Source: Opitutaceae bacterium | GTDB taxonomy: Bacteria > Verrucomicrobiota > Verrucomicrobiia > Opitutales > Opitutaceae | Assembly: GCA_024711005.1 (NCBI GenBank) | Contig: JANJTQ010000009.1 | Location: forward strand, 1-64,000 | Direction of reading: 5' to 3' | DNA length: 64,000 nucleotides | Shown here: positions 18,746-27,011 of the stretch, in pieces | Layout of the letters: each line of letters starts with the position of its first letter | How positions within the stretch are numbered: the stretch's first letter is position 1 | Translations under genes and position numbers: made by a program | The notes under the pieces: generated by a model | Database searches by the model: none | Told to the model about the DNA's origin: nothing | Seen by the model: only the letters and a program-made list of their open reading frames with translations

Positions 18746-19801
18746 TTACGGGGCGGAAGACTTTTTTAGACCTTCCATCACGGTCTCAAGGGCATCTACC
18801 CGCTTGAATAAGTCGGGGAGCTTTTTACGGAGGACGTTGATGCGCTGCTCCATGTTGTAGGGCAGAAAGGGCGATCCCTTGATGAAACTGCCTGGCGCGA
18901 CATCGGAATTGATGCCCGTCTGGCCATCGGCTTTGACTCCTTTGCCAATGGTAATGTGACCGGCCACACCGGCCTGGCCGCCGAGCACCACGTAATCCTC
19001 GAGCGTGGTGCTGCCCGAAATACCGACCTGCGCGCAAATGAGGCAGTGCCGCCCGATGACGACGTTGTGTCCAACCATCACGAGATTGTCGATTTTGGTC
19101 CCCTCGCCCACCACCGTGCGACTGAAACGGGCGCGATCGAGCGTGGTGTTCGCACCGATTTCGACATCGTTTTCGATGACCACGTTGCCGACCTGCGGGA
19201 CCTTTTCATGACGGCCTTGGAGGAACTCGTAACCGAAACCATCGGACCCGACGACGACGCCGGGCTGAAGGCGGACACGGTCCTTGAGGACGCACTCCGT
19301 GGCGACGACCGCACGCGGCATCAGCCAACACTCGGCGCCGATGCGGGCGTTGCGACCGATGAAGACGTGGGCCTGCAAGTGAGTGCGTTCGCCGATTACG
19401 GCACCCTCCTCGATCACGCAAAACGGCCCAACGGTCGCGGTGCCCGGAACGTGAACGCCGGGCGCGATCACTGCGGTCGCATGAATGCCGGGAGCGGGTT
19501 TGGGCCAGAGGAGTTGTTCGATTCGACCGCACAGACGGGCAAGCGCGAGGGAGGGCTTTTCAACGAAGAGGAACTGCTGTCCCGGCGCAGGATCTCCCTC
19601 GTAGTCCGACGGAAGCAGGATGATGGAGGCGGCACTCGCGGCGACCTCGGTCTTATATTTGGGGTTGCCGAGAAAGGAGAGATCGCCGGCTTGAGCGGCA
19701 TTCAGGGACGCGATGCCGCGCACGGTGGCATCGGTTGAGCCTTTGACGGATACGGGTTGGACGATAGCCGCGATGTCGGCGGCGCTGAAAGCGAGCTGCA
19801 T
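18746..19801 (-). CDS. lpxD: UDP-3-O-acylglucosamine N-acyltransferase
   Basis: LpxD adds the second acyl chain in lipid A synthesis, which shows that this organism makes lipopolysaccharide or a related lipid A. The 351-residue protein starts [16 protein letters not shown] and has the N-terminal uridine-binding domain ([11 protein letters not shown]). A left-handed beta-helix of hexapeptide repeats follows, including [16 protein letters not shown] with the expected catalytic histidine, and then a C-terminal helix. I chose ATG 19801 over the ORF-track start because the extra 32 residues match nothing in LpxD. Confidence 0.93.
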   Translation of the reverse strand: MQLAFSAADIAAIVQPVSVKGSTDATVRGIASLNAAQAGDLSFLGNPKYKTEVAASAASIILLPSDYEGDPAPGQQFLFVEKPSLALARLCGRIEQLLWPKPAPGIHATAVIAPGVHVPGTATVGPFCVIEEGAVIGERTHLQAHVFIGRNARIGAECWLMPRAVVATECVLKDRVRLQPGVVVGSDGFGYEFLQGRHEKVPQVGNVVIENDVEIGANTTLDRARFSRTVVGEGTKIDNLVMVGHNVVIGRHCLICAQVGISGSTTLEDYVVLGGQAGVAGHITIGKGVKADGQTGINSDVAPGSFIKGSPFLPYNMEQRINVLRKKLPDLFKRVDALETVMEGLKKSSAP

Positions 19802-19872
19802 ACGGAAAAACGGTGGGAGTGGCCGCGATCCATGGCAATGACCGAGCAGGCGGCGGCGCAAAAAAGTAAAAG

Positions 19873-19897
19873 ATGCCTGGAGCAAGCTCCAAGGCAT
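19873..19897. repeat. REP-like hairpin with AGCTTGCT-type core
   Basis: ATGCCT-GGAGC-AA-GCTCC-A-AGGCAT forms an 11-bp stem with one bulge. On the minus strand it is followed by TTTTACTTTTTT, so it could also act as a terminator upstream of lpxD. The GGAGCTTGCTCC core (minus strand) resembles the palindromes at 50026 and 56006. Confidence 0.5.
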
Positions 19898-19937
19898 TGA
19901 AATGCAGGAGACAGACCCGCTTGCAGGCCCAGGCTTG

Positions 19938-20006
19938 AAAGTGGCAAGGGTGTCCTGCCCGTGGGATTGAGGGATCGGATCGTCGGCAGGATGCCCATGC
20001 CACTTT
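19938..20006. repeat. 22-bp imperfect inverted repeat, REP/BIME-like
   Basis: AAAGTGGCAAGGGTGTCCTG at 19938 onward pairs with a complementary arm ending at 20006. Nineteen of 22 positions match, with a 25-base spacer. It lies in the ompH-lpxD intergenic gap and looks like a pair of inverted extragenic palindromes. A partial copy of the arm (AGTGGCATGGG) is visible after metF near 7351. Confidence 0.5.
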
Positions 20007-20039
20007 TTCGAACCTGCTCACTTCCCACTTACCCGACAC

Positions 20040-20070
20040 AAAAAAACCCCGCTCGAAAGGGAGCGGGGTT
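20040..20070 (-). terminator. Intrinsic terminator of the dnaB-bamA-ompH unit
   Basis: The 10-bp perfect stem AACCCCGCTC / GAGCGGGGTT has a six-base loop. On the minus strand it is followed by a run of T. It lies 25 bases after the ompH stop, so lpxD must have its own promoter or depend on readthrough. Confidence 0.9.
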
Positions 20071-20094
20071 GATGGAAACGAAATTCGCGGCGGG

Positions 20095-20754
20095 TTACTT
20101 CTTGGCGCCCGGGAAGGAGACCGCAGGAGTATCACCGGAGGCGGCGGGTGTGGCGGCGGCCGGAGCAGCGGAGCCGGCCGGACGGTCCTTGTCGATCTCC
20201 TTGGTCACGTCCGCGGTGATGTCGTAGGCGGGATCGAAATAGAGCAAGCTAGGCAGGCCGATGAGGGTCGGGCCGGACTTGTCGATGAGGAGAGTCGCAC
20301 CCTTCTTCTTGGCGATATCGACGGCGATCTTGCTGATTTCCTCGAGGAGGAACTGCTTGAAGTTGTTGATGCGCTGCTGAAGGGACCGCTGCGTGTTGGC
20401 GCGGAAGGCATTCACTTCATTCTGCTTGCGCTGGATCTCTTGTCCCTTGGCTTCGAGGTCCTGCTGGGCCTTGGCCTTGGCATCGGCCGAAAGCGCAGGG
20501 TTGTTCACCTGCTCCTTGAGCTCGTTGAAGTCCTTCACGAGGGTATTGCCCTCGGTGTTGAGCTTCTGGAGTTCGTCCTCGGCCTTCTGCTGGTCAGCCT
20601 TGAGTTTGCTGTTCTGCTCCTCGGTTTTGTAATGGGCGTCGTAGAGCTTGGCCATGTCCACGACAAAAATCTTGGGGGCGGGCTGGGCTTGTGCGGCGAC
20701 GGCAAACAGGCCGGCAAATGCCACAGCAAGGAAGGATTTAAAGGATGTCTTCAT
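20095..20754 (-). CDS. OmpH/Skp-family periplasmic chaperone
   Basis: Skp holds unfolded outer-membrane proteins during transit through the periplasm. The 219-residue protein has a signal peptide (cleavage near AVAAQAQ) and a conserved first strand, KIFVVDMAKLYDAHYKT. A long charged coiled coil (about 45-145) follows, then the C-terminal strand region (ATLLIDKSGPTLIGLP). A 35-residue Ala/Pro tail makes it longer than the usual 160-170 residues. It follows bamA by 36 bases, the standard bamA-skp-lpxD order. Confidence 0.9.
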   Translation of the reverse strand: MKTSFKSFLAVAFAGLFAVAAQAQPAPKIFVVDMAKLYDAHYKTEEQNSKLKADQQKAEDELQKLNTEGNTLVKDFNELKEQVNNPALSADAKAKAQQDLEAKGQEIQRKQNEVNAFRANTQRSLQQRINNFKQFLLEEISKIAVDIAKKKGATLLIDKSGPTLIGLPSLLYFDPAYDITADVTKEIDKDRPAGSAAPAAATPAASGDTPAVSFPGAKK

Positions 20755-20790
20755 AAGTTGGTTAGGGTGATTGAGGGTGAGAGTGCTAAA

Positions 20791-23142
20791 TTAGAAACGG
20801 GTTCCAAACGAGAAGTTAAACTGCCCGCCGTTGTCGTTCTCCGGGTCGGACGTGATCGGAATGCCGTAGTCAAGGCTCAGAGGAGCACCGGCGATCAGCA
20901 GGCGCAGACCGAAACCGAAATTGTCGTTGTAATCGTTCGGGCTGAATTCGTAGGAGCCGTCATTCACGAAGCCGACGTCATAGAAGAAGGCGAAGCGGAG
21001 CGGTTCAACGATATCGACCGAGTACTCGAAGCTGAGGAATCCGTAAGTGTTGCCACCAACCGGAACGTCGTCCGATCCGACCTTCTCTTTCGGACCGACA
21101 TCGCGATATTCAAAGCCGCGCAGGGTGTACGGTCCGCCCAAGTAGAATCGATCGTAGAACGGCACTTCGTTGGTATCGCCGAAGGCATCGATCACACCGG
21201 CGCGGCCGATGACGGCGAGCACCTGATTCTGCGTGTCGAAGAGCGGGAAAAATTGGGAGCCCCGTGCCTCCAGCTTGTAATAATCCTCCTCGCCGCCGAG
21301 CGCGCTGGTGGTGATTTCGGTGATCAACTCCAGACGATTACCACGCGTCGTGTTGACGAGTTTGTCGCGCGTGTCGCGAAGGAGCTGGAGTCCAATCTTG
21401 GAGAGCGCGGTGCTTTCCTCGGGATAAACACCGAGATAGGCGGCGTCGACGTCCTGAATATCAACGATCTCGTAGCCGTAGGAGAGGCGTCCCTCAACCA
21501 ACTCGAATAGACGCTTGCGGAGGTAAATCTCGGCGCCGGTGCGGACTTCGTCGTAGAACGAGCTGTTGTAATCGGACTGGGAACGGAAGATCGAGAAACC
21601 GAGCGCGAGTTGCTGTTCAAACAGCCAAGGCTCTTCAAACGAGAGAATCGCCTCACTGGATCGCGAACCGACCTGAAGGCGAAGACGGAACTTCTGACCA
21701 TCGCCTTGGAACATCGAGCGGCGGTTAAAGAGGTCGAAGTTTGACTGGGTGAGTTCGGCGAACACCACGGCGCGTTCGAGCGAACTGAAGCCGGCACCGA
21801 AGGTGAGATTGCCCGTGCGTCCTTCCTTGACCGAGATTTTGAGATTTTTGCGACCGGGGATCGTGGTGGTCTCGGGCGTGACGTTTACCTCTTCGAAGAA
21901 ACGCGTGTTATCGAGACGCTGCTTGGAGGTCTTCATCCGCACGGAGTCGAAAACGTCGCCGGGCCCGAGGGCCAGTTCGCGGATGATCACGATGCTCTTG
22001 GTCTTGGTGTTGCCCTCGACGCGAATGGATTCGACATGAAACTTGTCGCCTTCCCGGACGCGGTATTCGACGTCGATGGCGCCGGTGTCGAGATTGGGCT
22101 TACGGACCAGCTGAACGCGCGTCTCGATGTAGCCGTCTTTACCGTAGGCGTCTTCGAGCGCGGTCACATCCCGGTCGATCTTTGAGGGAGCGAAGAGCGA
22201 ACCGGTCGTCTGCTTGAGCACCGCAAGGAGTTGGTCGGTCGGGATGATGGTGTTGCCGGTGATGGTGATGTCGCCGACCCGGTATTGCCGGCCCTCGTTG
22301 ATGCGAATGGTGAGGACCAGCTTACGGGAGCTGGGGTAATCATAGGCGACTTGGTCGGCAGGAACCTCGACATCGAGGTAGCCAAGCTCGCGGTAATAAT
22401 CGCGGAGCTTGTCCAAATCGTCCTGAAATTGGTCGTCCTTAAAACGTCCGGAGCCGGTGAGCCAGGAGAAGATGGTCCATTTTTTGGTGTCGATCGCTTT
22501 GCGAAGCTTGCCGGTCTTGACGTGCTCGTTGCCGACAAAATTGACGCGGGCGATCTTCACCTTGGCCCCCTCGTTGATCTTAAAGGTGACGTTGCCAAAA
22601 CCGGTCGAACGATTGCGGTCGATGATGTAGCTGACCTGAGCCTGGTTGTAACCCGACTTTTGGTAATATTCGCGGATCTTGGTTACGTCCTCCTTGACCT
22701 GACGTTCGTCCAAGGCGGCGTTGGCCCGGGTCTTGATCTCCTTGTCGAGACGGCGGCTCTTGACCTTGACGTTCCCGTCGTAGTTGACGCGGAGCACGCG
22801 GAACTTGGGCGTGAGCTCAAACACCAGGTTGACGGTGCGATCGGCTTCGCGCACATCGCGCTTCACCTCGATGAACTCAAACAGGCCGGTCTTGTAGAGG
22901 GACCGGATGTCCTGATCGATCATCGTGTCATCGAGTTCAAGTCCCTCACGCATCTGCATGTTGGCGCGGACGACCTGCTCGTTGACGTTGGCGGCACCAA
23001 CGAACTTCAGGTCCAGCGAGCCCACCTTATAGCTGGAAGCGGCGGATTGAGCCCGGATCGCCCCGCCCGTCGTGACGAGCAAGGCAATGATCAAGAAAAG
23101 ACGAACGACCCCGAAAAAGGGGTTACTGGGTGTAGTTTTCAA
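20791..23142 (-). CDS. bamA: Outer-membrane protein assembly factor BamA
   Basis: BamA is the central Omp85 insertase for beta-barrel proteins. The 783-residue protein has a signal peptide (LFLIIALLVTTGGAIRAQ), POTRA repeats over roughly residues 35-425 and a C-terminal barrel. It includes the surface-antigen motif GGPYTLRGFEYRDVGP and ends in FNFSFGTRF, the expected terminal Phe. The start is an unusual TTG at 23142, overlapping the end of dnaB by 20 bases. No later start codon would preserve the signal peptide, so translational coupling to dnaB is likely. Confidence 0.95.
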   Translation of the reverse strand: MKTTPSNPFFGVVRLFLIIALLVTTGGAIRAQSAASSYKVGSLDLKFVGAANVNEQVVRANMQMREGLELDDTMIDQDIRSLYKTGLFEFIEVKRDVREADRTVNLVFELTPKFRVLRVNYDGNVKVKSRRLDKEIKTRANAALDERQVKEDVTKIREYYQKSGYNQAQVSYIIDRNRSTGFGNVTFKINEGAKVKIARVNFVGNEHVKTGKLRKAIDTKKWTIFSWLTGSGRFKDDQFQDDLDKLRDYYRELGYLDVEVPADQVAYDYPSSRKLVLTIRINEGRQYRVGDITITGNTIIPTDQLLAVLKQTTGSLFAPSKIDRDVTALEDAYGKDGYIETRVQLVRKPNLDTGAIDVEYRVREGDKFHVESIRVEGNTKTKSIVIIRELALGPGDVFDSVRMKTSKQRLDNTRFFEEVNVTPETTTIPGRKNLKISVKEGRTGNLTFGAGFSSLERAVVFAELTQSNFDLFNRRSMFQGDGQKFRLRLQVGSRSSEAILSFEEPWLFEQQLALGFSIFRSQSDYNSSFYDEVRTGAEIYLRKRLFELVEGRLSYGYEIVDIQDVDAAYLGVYPEESTALSKIGLQLLRDTRDKLVNTTRGNRLELITEITTSALGGEEDYYKLEARGSQFFPLFDTQNQVLAVIGRAGVIDAFGDTNEVPFYDRFYLGGPYTLRGFEYRDVGPKEKVGSDDVPVGGNTYGFLSFEYSVDIVEPLRFAFFYDVGFVNDGSYEFSPNDYNDNFGFGLRLLIAGAPLSLDYGIPITSDPENDNGGQFNFSFGTRF

Positions 23143-24532
23143 AGCGTGTAATATCCCTCAGGAACGTAAGTTTCAATTCTCCTACCGGTCCGTTTCGTTG
23201 TTTGGCAACGATTAACTCCGCGGAGTCTGCGGCCACTTGAAATTTTTCATCCGCATCCTTCGGTCGGGCGAGCATCAGAACGACGTCGGCGTCCTGCTCG
23301 ATCGAACCGGATTCACGCAGATCGGAGAGCTTCGGCGTGCGGTTTTCTTTTTCGGCCGAACGGTTGAGCTGTGACAACACGATCACCGGGACATCGAGTT
23401 CCTTGGCGAGGGACTTCAGGCCGCGCGAGATTTCCGAGACCTGTTGTTCACGGGGTGTTTTAGAATCGGTCGGAGCGAGGAGCTGAAGGTAGTCGACCAC
23501 GATCAAACCCAGCTTGCTCCGCGCCTGAAGGCGGCGGGCTTTCGCGCGAAGTTCCATGATCGTGAGATGACTGGAATCGTCGATGAAGATGGGAGACTTG
23601 GAGAATTCGTCGGCGGCTTCCAGCAGACGTTGCTGCTCCTCGCCATTCTTGGAGAGAAGACCATCGCGCAACAGCTTCATGTTCACCTTGGCCCGCGCGC
23701 ACAACATACGAAGTGCGAGCTGGGCCGCGCCCATTTCGAGCGAGAAGATCAAGATCGGAACACCCTCCCCTCGCCTCGGCATCGCGGCGGCCTCGGCAAA
23801 ATTCAGCGCCAGCGAGGTTTTGCCCATGGAAGGACGAGCCGCGAGGATGATCATTTCCTGCCGCTGAAATCCGTAGGTAAACGCGTCGAGGTCCTTGAAG
23901 CCGGAGGATACGCCGGTGAGTTCCCCCTTCTTCATCATCATTTTCGTGATGACGGCCATCGCCTCGCTGGTCGGCCCCTTCATCTGGCGGGCACCGTCCG
24001 AGACGCGGTCTTGGGTGACCTTAAAAATATCCTGTTCGACCTTGTCGACGAACTCCTCGAGTCCGCCATCGTAGTCATAGCAACTTTCGACCGCGGTGGT
24101 GGCGACCTTGATAAGTTCGCGCAGCAGGTGCAGCTCGCGAACCTTCTCGATGAAGTAATTGGACTGGGCGGTCGTCGGGATACGACTGCTGATCTGCGTG
24201 AGGAAGGCGTAGCCGCCGATCTCGTCGAGCTGCCGGCTCGTTTTGAGTTCCTCGGCGAGGATCTGAAGATCGATCGCCACGCCCGAATTGTAGAGCCCGA
24301 CCAGCTTTTCAAAAATGATGCGGTTCGCCGGCGAATAAAATGCGGCGGGGCTCAGCTTACCCTCAAGGCAGCGGGCCACGATGTCGGCTCCATCAAGGAA
24401 ACAGCATGACAGCAAATACTCCTCGGCTTCGATGCTGTGCGGAGGAACGCGGCCGATCACCGAGGCCGCATCGCGGGGTTCGGAGATGTCGCGACGAGGG
24501 CGACGGGGGGATTTCGTGAAGTTCTCAGCCAT
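23123..24532 (-). CDS. dnaB: Replicative DNA helicase
   Basis: DnaB is the hexameric helicase that opens the replication fork. The 469-residue protein has the N-terminal helical domain (PHSIEAEEYLLSCCFLDG), a linker and a RecA-like C-terminal domain. Visible motifs include Walker A ARPSMGKTSLALN, FSLEMGAAQLALRM, LIVVDYLQLL and QLNRSAEKE. I start it at ATG 24532 (MAENFTKSPRR) since the 14 residues before it are not DnaB-like. Its 3' end overlaps bamA. Confidence 0.96.
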   Translation of the reverse strand: MAENFTKSPRRPRRDISEPRDAASVIGRVPPHSIEAEEYLLSCCFLDGADIVARCLEGKLSPAAFYSPANRIIFEKLVGLYNSGVAIDLQILAEELKTSRQLDEIGGYAFLTQISSRIPTTAQSNYFIEKVRELHLLRELIKVATTAVESCYDYDGGLEEFVDKVEQDIFKVTQDRVSDGARQMKGPTSEAMAVITKMMMKKGELTGVSSGFKDLDAFTYGFQRQEMIILAARPSMGKTSLALNFAEAAAMPRRGEGVPILIFSLEMGAAQLALRMLCARAKVNMKLLRDGLLSKNGEEQQRLLEAADEFSKSPIFIDDSSHLTIMELRAKARRLQARSKLGLIVVDYLQLLAPTDSKTPREQQVSEISRGLKSLAKELDVPVIVLSQLNRSAEKENRTPKLSDLRESGSIEQDADVVLMLARPKDADEKFQVAADSAELIVAKQRNGPVGELKLTFLRDITRFENYTQ

Positions 24533-24862
24533 GAAACGGAACCATGAGGCAAGGGCCTGCGGCGGGAGAAGCAATGCCTCCGTGGGATTTTTTATTATGG
24601 TTATTCACAGGCAAAAAGGCGGGCAAAATTCCCCGGCATCACTCGGTCTAGCGCGATACAGTGGGCATTCCGAACCGACGTCGGAAGCGACGGCCTCCCC
24701 GAACGGGGAGCGGGTAAATAGAGGTCCCGTCTCCGGAGCGAACTCCGGGCGCGAGGCCGATCCCCTTTGTCACTTAATAAGTGACAAACGGGCTTGGGCG
24801 TCCCGCGGATATTGCGAGCCCGCAGGCTCGTTTCGAGTCATGACTCAAGACCCCCCGTGAAT
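24533..24862. other. Gene-free dnaB upstream region with a run of six palindromes
   Basis: No gene is seen here. Between 24668 and 24846 six short palindromes follow one another: CCGACGTCGG (24675), CTCCCC-GAAC-GGGGAG (24695), CCGGAG-CGAA-CTCCGG (24733), TTTGTCACTTA-A-TAAGTGACAAA (24766-24788), CGAGCC-CGCA-GGCTCG (24815) and GAGTCATGACTC (24835). The 24766 palindrome is AT-rich and symmetrical like an operator. The region must hold the dnaB promoter. Confidence 0.6.
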
Positions 24863-24891
24863 AAAAAAGCCGCAGTCGTGAGACTGCGGCT
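24863..24891 (-). terminator. Intrinsic terminator of the rplY-pth-rpsF-ssb-rplI unit
   Basis: A 10-bp perfect stem AGCCGCAGTC / GACTGCGGCT with loop GTGA is followed on the minus strand by a T run. It lies 35 bases after the rplI stop and separates this unit from dnaB. Confidence 0.92.
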
Positions 24892-24926
24892 TGGATTGGG
24901 ATGTGATCGGGCGGAAGGCGAACGCC

Positions 24927-25505
24927 TTACTTCTTGCGCTCGCTGCGCTTCGCCTTCTCGGCGCGACGGGCGGCCTGCTTTTCGAGGGCGGCGTGCTCGG
25001 GATACTCTTCCTTGCTCTTCGGAGCCTCGGCGGCGGCGACCTCGACGATCGGATTCTCGGAGACGACGTCGAAGGACACGTCAACCGAGACCTCGGCGTG
25101 CAGCTTGATCTTCACCTCGTGCTTGCCGAGGGTCTTCACCGGCGTGTGGAGGTGGATCTTGCGCTTGTCGATTTCGATGCCGGCCTCGACGAGCTTCTGA
25201 TGAATGTCGGCGGAGGTGATCGCGCCAAACATCTTGCCGCCTTCGCCGGTCTTGACGGCGAACGCGATGGAGACCTTGGAGATCTTGTCGGCGAGCGCCT
25301 GGGCGCCGGCGAGTTCGGACGACTCGCGCTCGGTGCGGCGCTTCTTCAGCGCATCGACGCGCTTGCGATTGGCCTGGGTGAGAGCGACCGCGAACTTCTG
25401 CGGGAGGAGGTAGTTACGGGCGTAGCCGGCGCGGACTTTGACCTGGTCGCCTTCGGCGCCCAGACCGTCAACGGGCTTGAGGAGCAAAACTTCGTTGTGA
25501 GCCAT
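24927..25505 (-). CDS. rplI: 50S ribosomal protein L9
   Basis: L9 binds 23S rRNA near the L1 stalk. The N-terminal domain (EVLLLKPVDGLGAEGDQVKVRAGYARNYLLP, here split for quotation as EVLLLKPVDGLG and VRAGYARNYLLP) is typical. It is followed by the long connecting helix and the C-terminal domain (KMFGAITSADIHQKL). At 192 residues it exceeds the usual 148-150. The extra 40 residues are a charged Glu/Ala/Lys-rich tail. It lies in the conserved rpsF-ssb-rplI order. Confidence 0.95.
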   Translation of the reverse strand: MAHNEVLLLKPVDGLGAEGDQVKVRAGYARNYLLPQKFAVALTQANRKRVDALKKRRTERESSELAGAQALADKISKVSIAFAVKTGEGGKMFGAITSADIHQKLVEAGIEIDKRKIHLHTPVKTLGKHEVKIKLHAEVSVDVSFDVVSENPIVEVAAAEAPKSKEEYPEHAALEKQAARRAEKAKRSERKK

Positions 25506-25556
25506 GATGGTGTGTGTGTTTGAATTTTATTTTGAGAGGGTGCGAACGCGGAGCGC

Positions 25557-26048
25557 TTAGAACGGAACGTCTTCGTCGATGTTGTCTTGGGGGGGCGGCG
25601 TGGGCTTGGTGTTGCCGCGGGGAGGCGGCGTGTGGCGTTCGATCGTTTGATCGATGCCTTCGTCACCACCTGAAGCGGCGCCACGGGGAGCACCACCAGG
25701 ACCACCTTCGCCTTCGCGGCCACCGAGGAACTGGAAGTTCTCGAGGACAATCTTCATCTTGCTGCGCTTCTGGCCGGTCGTCTTGTCATCCCAAGTGTCG
25801 AGCTTGAGACGGCCTTCGACGAACAGCGGACGGCCCTTGGCGCAGTATTTGGCGACGGTCTCGCCCTGCTTACCCCAAGCTTCGATATCCACAAAGGTCG
25901 TCTCATCGCGAGTGGCACCCGACTCGTCCTTGAACGTGCGGTTGACCGCGAGGCCAAACTGGCAGATGGCCGTGCCTTTCGGCGTAACCCGGAGTTCGGG
26001 ATCACGCGTCAGGTTGCCAATGAGCATTACTTTGTTGAGGGAAGCCAT
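25557..26048 (-). CDS. ssb: Single-stranded DNA-binding protein
   Basis: SSB coats single-stranded DNA in replication and repair. The 163-residue protein has the OB fold (NKVMLIGNLTRDPELRVTPKG; KQGETVAKYCAKGRPLFVEGR), a Gly/Pro-rich linker and the acidic tip DNIDEDVPF that recruits partner proteins. It lies between rpsF (23 bases upstream) and rplI (51 bases downstream). Confidence 0.96.
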   Translation of the reverse strand: MASLNKVMLIGNLTRDPELRVTPKGTAICQFGLAVNRTFKDESGATRDETTFVDIEAWGKQGETVAKYCAKGRPLFVEGRLKLDTWDDKTTGQKRSKMKIVLENFQFLGGREGEGGPGGAPRGAASGGDEGIDQTIERHTPPPRGNTKPTPPPQDNIDEDVPF

Positions 26049-26071
26049 GGGAGCGTTGCGTTCGCCCGGAC

Positions 26072-26371
26072 TCAGACGGTCTGGAGGAAGGTGCGGTAGA
26101 CGGTGCTGTTGAGACGCAGGCGCTCTTTGAGGGCGGCCGGGCCGGAGGCGGGGGCGCTGAAAGCAACCTGGACATAGGTTGCGCCGGGGAGGTTGCGATC
26201 GGTGACGCGCGCGAAATCGCGGCGTCCGAGGGTTTCGACAGAGGAGACCTCGCCATCGACGGCGACGATATCCTTCTTCACGCCGTCGATGATCTGATCG
26301 ACGGAGTCTTCCTTGCCGCGGTTATCGAGGATAAAGGTCGCGCGGTAGTTGCGTTTGGTGGTGGTGCTCAT
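26072..26371 (-). CDS. rpsF: 30S ribosomal protein S6
   Basis: The 99-residue protein matches the S6 ferredoxin-like fold: YRATFILDNRGKEDSVDQII at the N-terminus and a second half containing RDFARVTDRNLPGATYVQVAF. It overlaps the end of pth by four bases (ATGA), so the two genes are translationally coupled. Confidence 0.93.
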   Translation of the reverse strand: MSTTTKRNYRATFILDNRGKEDSVDQIIDGVKKDIVAVDGEVSSVETLGRRDFARVTDRNLPGATYVQVAFSAPASGPAALKERLRLNSTVYRTFLQTV

Positions 26372-26952
26372 TGTGAGTCTCTGCGGTTGAGTTGATTCAT
26401 GGCCCGGTCGGCTCCGTGGTCTAGCACGAGGCGGAGTCCGGACACGTAGCGTTCTAAAGTCTGATCGATGATGAGTTGTTGTGGGGGAGTAAATTTGCCG
26501 AGGACGAAGTCTTTGATGTCCATCTGGGCCGGTTCTTTGGGCCCGATGCCGATGCGGTAACGAGTAAACCCGTTGCCGAGTCGCTCAAGCAGGCTGGCCA
26601 CACCGTTGTGACCACCGGCGCTGCCGCTTACGGTGACTTTCACGAGACCGAGGTTGATCGTGAGGTCGTCATAAACGGCGATGACCGCAGTGCCGGGGAT
26701 CTTGTAGAACCCCGTCATTGCCTGAATCGCGCGCCCGCTCTCGTTCATATACGTGAGCGGCTTCGCGAAGAAGACGGTGCGGCCGGGCACCGGATCCCAA
26801 CGGGCGGTCTCCGCCTCGAACGATCGTTGCTTTTCCCAAGCAAGACCGAGCTGGCGGGCGAGCGCCTCGACGACGACAAAACCCACGTTGTGGCGGGTGT
26901 TGTCGTATTCGCGACCCGGGTTGCCGAGTCCGGCAACAAGCGAGATGGACAT
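26368..26952 (-). CDS. pth: Peptidyl-tRNA hydrolase
   Basis: Pth releases peptides from peptidyl-tRNA that drops off ribosomes. The 194-residue protein shows AGLGNPGREYDNTRHNVGF with the catalytic His, KPLTYMNESGRAI, VYDDLTINLG with the catalytic Asp, and GSAGGHNGVASLLERLG. It lies between rplY and rpsF in a standard ribosomal neighbourhood. Confidence 0.96.
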   Translation of the reverse strand: MSISLVAGLGNPGREYDNTRHNVGFVVVEALARQLGLAWEKQRSFEAETARWDPVPGRTVFFAKPLTYMNESGRAIQAMTGFYKIPGTAVIAVYDDLTINLGLVKVTVSGSAGGHNGVASLLERLGNGFTRYRIGIGPKEPAQMDIKDFVLGKFTPPQQLIIDQTLERYVSGLRLVLDHGADRAMNQLNRRDSQ

Positions 26953-27011
26953 GACTCAAAGAACAAACGCCGGGCCCATCGCGGTCAAGCGGCGGGCCGG
27001 GGCGGCAAAGC

